Below, piece by piece: positions 44,701 to 52,186 of a stretch of 64,000 nt of DNA (positions within the stretch are counted from its first letter, which is position 1; every line of letters begins with the position of its first letter). The notes below the pieces were generated by a model that saw only the letters and a program-made list of their open reading frames with translations, searched no databases and was not told where the DNA came from. Source of the DNA: an uncultured Acetatifactor sp. (GTDB taxonomy: Bacteria > Bacillota > Clostridia > Lachnospirales > Lachnospiraceae); contig CANPXL010000009.1 in the NCBI GenBank assembly GCA_947586055.1, forward strand, positions 35,549 through 99,548. Reading direction: 5' to 3'. The translations under genes and the position numbers were made by a program.

Positions 44701-46455
44701 CGCCAGAAACTGCGGCAGCACCTTCTCGATCACGTCCGCCTGCGCCACCATATCGTCCCGAATCCCGGTGAGCTTTTCAATTTCGTAGGGGATGGGCACT
44801 TCAGGGTTGACAAAGACGGAAAAGCGGTCCGTAATGGCGCCGCCGCTCACTTTTACCGCACCGATCTCAATGATCCTGTTATTGACGGGGGAAAATCCCG
44901 TGGTCTCGATATCGAACACCACAAAATCACCCCGCAGGCTCCCGCTCCCGTCCCCGGTGACGATCTCCTTGAGATCATCCACCAGATAGGCTTCCACGCC
45001 GTACAAAATCTTAAAGAAATCCTGCCGGTCCGGATTTTCGTCGCCAGCCTCCCGGCGTTTCGTTTTCTCCGCCTTCCAGAGGTCCTCCCAGACATGATTG
45101 GCATCCGTGAACGCCTGCACCACGCCGTGGTCCGTGATGGCAATGGCCTTATGTCCCCATTGATACGCCTGCTTTACTATGTCGGCGGCTTCCGACACTC
45201 CGTCCATATCGCTCATCTTTGTATGGCAGTGGAGCTCCACCCGCTTATGGGCCGCGGTGTCCATGCGATGCTCGGTGAAATCCGGAATCTTTCTGATCCC
45301 ATAGAGCGAGCCTATGGTCAGTTCGTGGTCGTACCGGTCCAGAGAGACCACGCCCCTCACCTTCACAAACCCTCCGATCTTCAGCGCACCCGTAATCTCC
45401 CCGACGTCCTCGTTTCTCACAAAAAGCTTTACCGTCATGGTGTCCGTGAAATCGGTGATGTCAAAGATGACGAGCGTCCGCTCGTTTCTGATCTCTCTGG
45501 TATCCACCTTCGTCACTTTCCCGCGGACGGTAACTTCCCCGATCTCGCCCTCGATCTCCTCGATGCGGATCGCCTGATCGTCAAACTCCCTGCCGTAGAT
45601 GACATCCGGATGATCGGACATCTTAAGCGGTCTCTGCCTGTCGCCGGAGCCCGCGCGCTCCCCCCGTCCCGGACCGCTCCTGCGTCCTGCTCTTCCCGGA
45701 ACGGTTCCCACACCGTCCGGCGGGGCAGTCTGTCTGTCGGTTCCCGCGCCGCCCGGCTGTTCTTCCGTCTTGTTTTTCTCTGTCTCCGACCGGATCCCGG
45801 CCGGTTTTTCCCCGTCCGGGTTTTCCTCCGCCCCGCCGTCCCAGACGCCGGTTTCCGGCTCCCCGCTGCCATCCCCTCCCGTGCGCCGCAGGATCTCGTT
45901 TACCTTCTGCTGCAGTTTCCGTTCCTCATCCTGCGCGAACCTGCCGGTCTGCGCCTCCCGATAGGCGATTTCCACGCCTGCCTTCAGGCCGCATCTCTCC
46001 ACCAGCACCTTCTCCAGGATCCTGACCAGTTCTTCCTCCCGGCTGCGGTTTGGCACCGTATCCTCCATGGTGAGCAGCAGCGTATCCGGCGCGGGATACG
46101 TCACCTGCGCCGTCCGGAACGCGTTGTATTCAATATGTCCGTACTCCCGCAGTTCCGCCAGAAGACTGTCCCGATAGATCGTCATGAGATTTTCCAGCGT
46201 ATATTGGGAGGACAGCGAAAAACGCTCCTGAATGCGCACGGTAGGACCGTTCCCCGGAAAGAGCTGTTTCTTGATCTCTCCTTCCGTCGTCCAGATATCC
46301 TCCTTCAGGATCAGGCGTCTGCTGAACAAATACACGCGCATGCAGTCTCTGTTTTTCGTGGCGCTGACCCGCTCCACGCTGGCCACGGCCAGTCTGTCGT
46401 GCAGAGGGTTTTCAATTTTCAATGTGGGAAAGACATCAAAAAACGGTTTTGCCAT
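41800..46455 (-). CDS. polC: DNA polymerase III alpha subunit, PolC type
   Basis: A 1551-residue replicative polymerase of Gram-positive bacteria. Domains in order are an N-terminal region, an OB fold ([18 protein letters not shown]), a PHP domain ([19 protein letters not shown]), an inserted 3'-5' exonuclease ([20 protein letters not shown]), the second PHP part and the polymerase core with [20 protein letters not shown] and [20 protein letters not shown]. The start is set at [13 protein letters not shown], nine bases after GGAG; a frame extending to 46620 would lie within ispG. It follows ispG by only a few bases. Confidence 0.97.
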   Translation of the reverse strand: [1551 protein letters not shown]

Positions 46456-46460
46456 GCCAT

Positions 46461-47513
46461 TCAGCTCCAATGATCCAATTCTTCTTTCAGCGCCGCAAGG
46501 AGCCGGTCCTCCGGAACCTTTTTTACGATTTCGCCCTTTCGGAACAACAGTCCCTCTCCCAGTCCGCCCGCAATGCCGATATCCGCTTCCCTGGCTTCCC
46601 CGGGGCCGTTCACCGCGCATCCCATGACCGCCACCTTGATATCCAGCGGATAATCCGCCGCCAGCTTTTCCACGTTCTGCGCAAGCCCGATCAGATCAAT
46701 CCGCGTCCTGCCGCAGGTAGGACAGGAAACCACCTCGACGCCGCCCTTCCGCAGGCCAAGGGTCCGCAGGATAAGCTTTGCGGCCCGGATTTCCTCCACG
46801 GGATCCCCCGTCAGGGAGACCCGGACGGTATCGCCGATCCCCTTGCTCAGGATCAGCCCCAGTCCGATGGAGGACTTGATACTGCCGCTTAAAACGGTTC
46901 CGGCCTCCGTGATCCCCACATGCAGGGGGTAACGCGTCTGTCCCGCCAGCAGTTCATGCGCCTTCACGCACATAAGGACGTCGGAAGACTTGATGCTGAT
47001 CACCAGATTGTCATACCCCTGATCCTCGATCTTCTTCACCTTATCCAGCGCGCTCTCCACCAGTCCCTCAGCGGTGACGCCGCCGTATTTTTCAAGGATG
47101 GCCTTTTCCAGAGAGCCGCTGTTTACGCCAACACGAATGGGGATATTTCTCTCTTTTGCCGCCTTCACCACAGTCCGGACTTTCTCAGGCCCCCCGATAT
47201 TGCCGGGGTTGATCCGGATCTTGTCTGCGCCGTTCTCGATGGCCGCCACCGCCAGTTTCTCGTCAAAGTGGATATCCGCCACCAGCGGAATATGGATCTG
47301 TCTCCTGATCTGTGAAATGGCCCGCGCCGCCTCCTGACTCGGCACGGTACAGCGCACTATCTCGCAGCCGGCCTTTTCCAGCCGCAGGATCTGCGCCACC
47401 GTGGCATCGACATCCTCCGTTTTCGTATTTGTCATGGACTGGATCAGAATGGGGTTCCCCCCGCCGATCACAGCGTCCCCGATCCGCACTTTTCGCGTGT
47501 TATCCCTGTACAT
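46461..47513 (-). CDS. ispG: 4-hydroxy-3-methylbut-2-enyl diphosphate synthase IspG
   Basis: A 350-residue iron-sulfur enzyme of the methylerythritol phosphate isoprenoid pathway. It has the N-terminal TIM-barrel start [20 protein letters not shown] and [12 protein letters not shown]. The cluster cysteines are in [10 protein letters not shown] and [11 protein letters not shown]. It forms a short operon with polC. Confidence 0.97.
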   Translation of the reverse strand: MYRDNTRKVRIGDAVIGGGNPILIQSMTNTKTEDVDATVAQILRLEKAGCEIVRCTVPSQEAARAISQIRRQIHIPLVADIHFDEKLAVAAIENGADKIRINPGNIGGPEKVRTVVKAAKERNIPIRVGVNSGSLEKAILEKYGGVTAEGLVESALDKVKKIEDQGYDNLVISIKSSDVLMCVKAHELLAGQTRYPLHVGITEAGTVLSGSIKSSIGLGLILSKGIGDTVRVSLTGDPVEEIRAAKLILRTLGLRKGGVEVVSCPTCGRTRIDLIGLAQNVEKLAADYPLDIKVAVMGCAVNGPGEAREADIGIAGGLGEGLLFRKGEIVKKVPEDRLLAALKEELDHWS

Positions 47514-47612
47514 GCTCCGCTTCCCCTTCCCGTCAGACGCGCCGGCGCATCAAAAGCCTTTCGTTCGGCCAATGCATCCGCTATTTTGACATCCCGGCGC
47601 CGCTTACTTTCC

Positions 47613-47641
47613 ATGATAATGGAAAGAGGAAAAATGTGCAA
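47613..47641 (-). promoter_or_regulatory. Promoter of ispG-polC
   Basis: TTGCAC (47636-47641) and TATCAT (47613-47618) on the minus strand are 17 bases apart. A leader of about 90 bases would follow. The -10 is inside the short palindrome CTTTCCATgataATGGAAAG at 47607-47626. Confidence 0.5.
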
Positions 47642-47679
47642 GGCGTTTTCCTTCCGAATTTTTTGCCGGATGCGGCCGC

Positions 47680-48864
47680 TTACCCCCTGACGCAGAAACT
47701 CCCGGGGCTTACCTGCACCGCCAGCCCTTCCATACAGAGCCGCATCAGACCGGCGTTCAGGTTGTTCTCCCGAAACCGGTCCGGCAGGCTTGTCCGGATC
47801 TCGGATACAGACTTCGGGCAAAGATCCAACGCCTGATAAACCGCGGCGAGCTCCGGCGGCAGGGCCGGGTCCGCCCCGGGTATGTCTTTTTCCCCATTTC
47901 CGGACGGCGAACCGGCTGCGCCTTCCACGCGCGGCGTCATATCCGCCGGCAAATACCGCCGATTCCAAATCCGCCAAATTTCTTCCGGAAGCTCTTCCGG
48001 ATGCAGAAGAGGCGCCGCCCCCTGACGGATCAGCCGGTTGCAGCCGTCGCTTAACCGGTCCGTGATCCGCCCCGGCACCGCGTACACTTCCCTTCCCTGC
48101 TCCAGCGCCATGTCCACCGTGATCAGCGTCCCGCTTTTCTCCCGCGCTTCCACCACGACCACCGCGTCCGCCAGCCCGCTGACAATCCGGTTTCTGGGAG
48201 GAAAATTTCTGGCAAGCGCCTGTGTCCCCGGCGGATAAGAGGACAGAAGACAGCCCTGCGCCGGCAGTTTCTCGTAAAGCTCCCTGTTCTGTTTGGGATA
48301 ACAGACGTCTACCCCGCAGCCGAGCACGCCCCAGGATCTTCCACCCGCTTCCAGAGCGGCGCGCTGGCTGATACCGTCCACGCCTCTGGCAAGTCCGCTG
48401 ACCACCGTGATGCCGCTCTGCCCCAGCGCTTCTCCCAGTTTCTGCGCCGCATAAACGCCGTACTGGGAACAGTCCCTTGCCCCAACGACAGCCACCGCAG
48501 GTTCGTTTCCGGGAAGACTTCCCCGGTAGAACAGCCCGCAGGGCGCATCCGGAATCTGCCGCAGTCTCTCCGGATAACGGCTGTCCCACAGCGTCACCAG
48601 GCCGATGTCCTGCGCGGCAAGTCTCTCATATTCCCGCTTCGGGTTCCATGCTTCCGTAAACTGTTTCAGGCTCTGCACCTGCCCCTCCCGGAGCACCTGT
48701 CTCCACCTGTCCGTTTCCGCGTAATAGACGGCCATGGCGCTTCCGCAAAGTTCCACCAGCTTCCGCATCTGCCGGTTTCCCATGTTCGGAAAACTGCATA
48801 GCCACAGCTCGTACGGCGCCTCCTCTTCTCTGTATCTGTCCATGTTCGCTGTCTTCCGCTCCAT
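47680..48864 (-). CDS. dprA: DNA-processing protein DprA
   Basis: A 394-residue RecA loader for incoming single-stranded DNA in natural transformation. It has an N-terminal helical region (YELWLCSFPNMGNRQMRKL), the Rossmann-like DprA core (AVAVVGARDCSQYGVYAAQK, SGLARGVDGISQRAALEAGG, PPRNRIVSGLADAVVVVEAR) and a C-terminal winged-helix region. It lies between comM and ispG. Confidence 0.95.
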   Translation of the reverse strand: MERKTANMDRYREEEAPYELWLCSFPNMGNRQMRKLVELCGSAMAVYYAETDRWRQVLREGQVQSLKQFTEAWNPKREYERLAAQDIGLVTLWDSRYPERLRQIPDAPCGLFYRGSLPGNEPAVAVVGARDCSQYGVYAAQKLGEALGQSGITVVSGLARGVDGISQRAALEAGGRSWGVLGCGVDVCYPKQNRELYEKLPAQGCLLSSYPPGTQALARNFPPRNRIVSGLADAVVVVEAREKSGTLITVDMALEQGREVYAVPGRITDRLSDGCNRLIRQGAAPLLHPEELPEEIWRIWNRRYLPADMTPRVEGAAGSPSGNGEKDIPGADPALPPELAAVYQALDLCPKSVSEIRTSLPDRFRENNLNAGLMRLCMEGLAVQVSPGSFCVRG

Positions 48865-48927
48865 GGGTTTCCACCTTTCCAGACGTTTTTACGTCTTTTC
48901 TCCGTCTCTTTTCATCCGCTTCTGCCT

Positions 48928-49407
48928 TCAGATCCAATATTCCTGTGCCGGCCTGTAAAAAGCCGCTTCCATCAGATGCTCTTCTTCGATCCTCTCCTTC
49001 CCCGCCAGATCCGCGACGGTTCTGGCTACCTTCAGGACTCTGTGACATGCCCTCGCGCTCAGCTGCAGGGAACGGCACAGCCCTTCCATGCACGCGCGTT
49101 CTCTCTTACCGAGCTCACAGTAGCGCTCTATGTCCGCCGGATCGATATCCGCGTTAAAACGATACGCGGTGCCCGCAAACCGCCACATCTGCCGTTCTCT
49201 GGCACCGAGGACACGCTCCCGTATGGCAGCGCTTTTTTCTCCCCGCTTTCCGCCAAAGCTCACGACGTCCACGGGCTGCAGCTCCACACACAGATCCATC
49301 CGATCCAGAATCGGGCCGGATACCCGGCTCAGATATTTTTTCACCTGCGTCTGGGTACAGCGGCACCGGTTCCTGTCTGGATAATAGCCGCAGGGACAGG
49401 GATTCAT
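48928..49407 (-). pseudogene. comM: comM (yifB) 3' fragment, interrupted by prophage
   Basis: This is the C-terminal part of a Mg-chelatase-like AAA+ protein (ComM/YifB), from MNPCPCGYYPDRNRCRCT through ISGPILDRMDLCVEL-type sequence to the end. The N-terminal Lon-like and Walker A parts are absent. Just upstream of the MNPCPCG motif the sequence changes to AT-rich phage DNA, which happens to keep an open frame and offers a GTG at 49476. The remaining gene should lie beyond the right end of the element. ComM promotes branch migration during transformation. It precedes dprA in the usual order. Confidence 0.85.
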
Positions 49408-49425
49408 CGGTACAACGAAATTGAT
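49395..49425. other. Left attachment junction of the prophage in comM
   Basis: Homology to ComM ends at or near 49407-49410, in the codons for the PMNP motif, and phage DNA starts to the right. The core cannot be defined without the other junction, which lies outside the window. Serine integrases use short cores, often two bases. Confidence 0.6.
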
Positions 49426-49455
49426 ACAATTCAACGATACCCTCTTGAGGGTGCA

Positions 49456-49481
49456 AAAGGGTGCGCATTTGCACACCCTTT
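49456..49481 (-). terminator. Candidate terminator of the cargo operon
   Basis: AAAGGGTG and CACCCTTT arms pair around GCGCATTTGCA, with four T on the minus strand after the stem. It lies at the very left end of the element. A second small hairpin, ACCCTC-TT-GAGGGT, follows. Confidence 0.4.
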
Positions 49482-49516
49482 AAGAAAAAAATTATGTAAA
49501 CCGCGTCTTTGAACCT

Positions 49517-50128
49517 CTATCCGTTCTCACCCATAACCTGAATCAACACCATAAGCATAATTAGGGCCATTTCTTCATGCTTCTTATCCTCATACTCTAT
49601 CACACTTTGATTTCCGTCAGATGAAGAGCACCTTATCTTCATGACTAGCTGGTCTTTTCCGTCTATAACTTTATAGTCTCCTGTTGCTATCCCCCATAGG
49701 CTACTCTCTATGTACCAGTCATGCGGTCCATTTATCGCTATTCTCAATTTTGTCGCAGCCACTTTATGCGCGTTTCCAATGTCTTTCCCATGCAAAAACA
49801 TATCATAATTTACATCTTTAAAAAAGAAATCCTTGTCACGCACTACTTTTCCAATTTCATTCTTTTCAAGATCAAATAACCGAATTGTTTTTGGCCCGCC
49901 GATTTTTATTGTATATTTCTTCTTTCTGCTTTTTTCGTCATAAACACCTATAGATGGTAACAAGCCACGATGTTCAGCTTTCGTAATCATCTTATATCCA
50001 GTCGGATTTCTTTCTATCAAGGCTTCCACCGATCTTGTATTGTCTATCAAACTGACCGCTCCACCCAGCAAGCCTTCATTAACCAATGCCTCCGCCACTT
50101 TTCCCACGACTCTTGCTTTGAATCCCAT
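49517..50128 (-). CDS. LURP-one-related-like protein of the prophage
   Basis: A 203-residue protein. From about residue 70 it resembles the LURP-one/tubby-like fold: KKKYTIKIGGPKTIRLFDLE, HDWYIESSLWGIATGDYKVI and VIEYEDKKHEEMALIMLMV, strands with a closing hydrophobic helix. The function of bacterial members is unknown. It is the last gene of the cargo operon and is AT-rich relative to the host. The call rests on pattern recognition. Confidence 0.5.
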   Translation of the reverse strand: MGFKARVVGKVAEALVNEGLLGGAVSLIDNTRSVEALIERNPTGYKMITKAEHRGLLPSIGVYDEKSRKKKYTIKIGGPKTIRLFDLEKNEIGKVVRDKDFFFKDVNYDMFLHGKDIGNAHKVAATKLRIAINGPHDWYIESSLWGIATGDYKVIDGKDQLVMKIRCSSSDGNQSVIEYEDKKHEEMALIMLMVLIQVMGENG

Positions 50129-50168
50129 AGTTCATCCCAACCTCCTATCATACAGATATCAACGCTCA

Positions 50169-51602
50169 TCACCAGCAATTCCCACACTTCCGTTTGTCCT
50201 GCCCTGGCGCAATCTGGATGGAGTAAGCCTCTGCTTCCTCATATGTGTCAAAATAAACAGGATTCTTCATTGCATTACTTCCATTTCCCGTTGCTGAACA
50301 TCCTCCGTTAATATGTATCTTTCCGTTGTTGGCATTGACCGCATAACTACCGTTATTAGTCGGTGCAGTATCAGCAACTGTCGGTGCCGATTCTGTCGAT
50401 GCTACCGTCTGCTCATCTGAATGTTCTACTGCTTGCTCATCTGAAGAAGCAGATGATGAAATATCGGGAGACGGTGTATCTTCCGCTGCCGTCATGGTTC
50501 CATCAAGCTGGCTGCTTCCATCCAGATAGTTGATAGCGACACCCGGTTGCACATTATAGCAAAACACATTGAAAAGAATGCTTTCACCCTTATCCTCAAC
50601 GGACTCAGCCTCCATCAGAACTCCATCTGCGATTAAATTATCTCCTGTAAAAAGGGGCGTAACCCGGTAAAGGACATGATTATTTGTCTCCTTCACATAA
50701 TCCGCAATCATGTTTTCAAAGGGAAGCATCCCTTCCACATTCATGTACCGCGTTCCAGTGATCAGGTTCTTTTCATTGGCATTTTCTCCGGAGAGTTGGA
50801 ATCCAATTAAATGACACCTGTTATACAGGTAGTTTCCATCTACGATTCCGTTATATTTCACGGTGTGCCAGCCAGATGGCTTTATTGCTCCAATCTCGCC
50901 GCGATCTTCTGTCGGCATGATATCTTGCCCCACACAGGCGTAGGCGTACCCGCACCTTCCCAATGAATCAAGGCTGCTGTATGATTCAAAAGATTCTGTG
51001 GTCAATTCGCTGTCCGCAAAATAAGGAATATTGCCATTAACCTCCACATAGGCTTTCCCTGAATAATCTGGAAGATTAAGCAGTTCTTCCACAAGAGCCT
51101 GCTCCGTTTCACTCAGGGTAGTATCCTGTCCGCCCCCGGTTTCCTGTTCCTGCCCCGTTTCAGCTTCTGTGGGTTTTTCTTCATCCAATTCCGCTACAGA
51201 CTCCTCTACTGGCGGCTCCCCCTCATCTTCCTCTGCCGGGAATGTATGGTAAGTGACGATGATTTCCACGTCCGGCTCATACTTTGCACCCGAACTGAAA
51301 GAAGTGTCCCCATCAACAGATATATCTGATACTTCCCCATCCTCTGTCAGCCAGCCAAAGATAAGGTCATCCACGACTTCCGTCCCAACGTTGGTAAAGC
51401 CCGCTTCTGCCAGTTCAGTCAGCACATCTTGGTAATTCATCCCCCTATAATCAAGTGATGAGGAAGGGACTTGTATCCGGCTGTCCGGCTCACTGCTGCC
51501 ACACGCAGTCAGGGACATTGATATAGAAATAAACAAAACTGCCAGTATTCTCCTCAAATATAAAACACCTTTTCTTCTGTCTGTGCCACATTTTTGCTTC
51601 AT
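50169..51602 (-). CDS. Secreted lipoprotein DNA/RNA non-specific endonuclease
   Basis: A 477-residue product. The signal peptide ends in the lipobox LTAC (Cys34), so it is probably anchored outside. A PASTA-like domain follows (MNYQDVLTELAEAGFTNVGT), then an acidic Glu/Gln linker, a DNA-entry-nuclease-like domain with the catalytic YNRCHLIGFQLSGENANEKN and TRYMNVEGMLPFEN, a Ser/Thr linker and a C-terminal NGGCSATGNGSNAMKNP and KCGNCW region. EndA-type enzymes degrade one DNA strand during uptake or act as extracellular nucleases. The start is taken at 51602, where ATGA overlaps the stop of the preceding gene. Confidence 0.85.
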   Translation of the reverse strand: MKQKCGTDRRKGVLYLRRILAVLFISISMSLTACGSSEPDSRIQVPSSSLDYRGMNYQDVLTELAEAGFTNVGTEVVDDLIFGWLTEDGEVSDISVDGDTSFSSGAKYEPDVEIIVTYHTFPAEEDEGEPPVEESVAELDEEKPTEAETGQEQETGGGQDTTLSETEQALVEELLNLPDYSGKAYVEVNGNIPYFADSELTTESFESYSSLDSLGRCGYAYACVGQDIMPTEDRGEIGAIKPSGWHTVKYNGIVDGNYLYNRCHLIGFQLSGENANEKNLITGTRYMNVEGMLPFENMIADYVKETNNHVLYRVTPLFTGDNLIADGVLMEAESVEDKGESILFNVFCYNVQPGVAINYLDGSSQLDGTMTAAEDTPSPDISSSASSDEQAVEHSDEQTVASTESAPTVADTAPTNNGSYAVNANNGKIHINGGCSATGNGSNAMKNPVYFDTYEEAEAYSIQIAPGQDKRKCGNCW

Positions 51603-52006
51603 CTCCATACCTCCATTGTTATCTTCTCATGCGAACTTCCTTTAAAATCTTCTGATTTCACAAGTTCCATTCCGTGATCCTGTGGGAAAAAGTCCAGTTT
51701 CATATCCCCCGGATACTTCCTGTTCCAACGGAAAATAATGAAATCTTCTATTTTTTCCTCATAAGAAACCAATCCCATATCTTCTATAAAGCAGAACTCG
51801 CCATTGGAAGCCTCGTTCAAAGGTGTGTCTGAAACGCGCACGTAAGGCGGGGTATCCCCGAACTGTTTCTTTGTATAGCCGTTGATCCAAAGAACGGAAT
51901 CCTCTGACATTTGAAGGATACGCTCCCTTAAAACAGAATCCTGACTCTGACGTCTATGGTTGAACATCATTCCATTATCGTCATCCACCACAACCATCAA
52001 TTTCAT
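51599..52006 (-). CDS. Small conserved protein coupled to the nuclease gene
   Basis: A 135-residue protein beginning MKLMVVVDDDNGMMFNHRRQ and ending SHEKITMEVWR. It has no signal peptide, so it is probably cytoplasmic. I associate this pattern with a clostridial family seen next to such nucleases, but I do not know its function. Its stop codon overlaps the nuclease start by four bases. It could be an immunity or processing partner, but this is inference. Confidence 0.7.
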   Translation of the reverse strand: MKLMVVVDDDNGMMFNHRRQSQDSVLRERILQMSEDSVLWINGYTKKQFGDTPPYVRVSDTPLNEASNGEFCFIEDMGLVSYEEKIEDFIIFRWNRKYPGDMKLDFFPQDHGMELVKSEDFKGSSHEKITMEVWR

Positions 52007-52048
52007 CTTGCATTTTCTCCTTTGGCATTACGAATTAATATGTTTTAT

Positions 52049-52077
52049 ATTTTATCACAATCCAGACAAATGCTCAA
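52049..52077 (-). promoter_or_regulatory. Promoter of the cargo operon
   Basis: TTGAGC (52072-52077) and TAAAAT (52049-52054) on the minus strand are 17 bases apart, and TGA precedes the -10. It drives the small protein, nuclease and LURP-like genes from inside the prophage, so they may be expressed in the lysogen. Confidence 0.65.
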
Positions 52078-52186
52078 TCTGTCCTCCAGAATTTCTCAAC
52101 AAGACAGCCGAAGAACTTTTAAAATCTCCGGCTTAACAAAAATCTTTCTTCTATAAATATGGGCTGTAAGATTTACACATTTTTAC

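Noticed and set aside
43960..46473. Plus-strand open frame of over 800 codons opposite polC
   Set aside because: It is the mirror of the conserved polC gene and has no recognisable domain. The same holds for long frames opposite cheA and fliF.
52106..52133. Terminator between recombinase 1 and the cargo operon
   Set aside because: The AGCCG/CGGCT stem has a mismatch, a large loop and no U-run on either strand, so the support is too weak.
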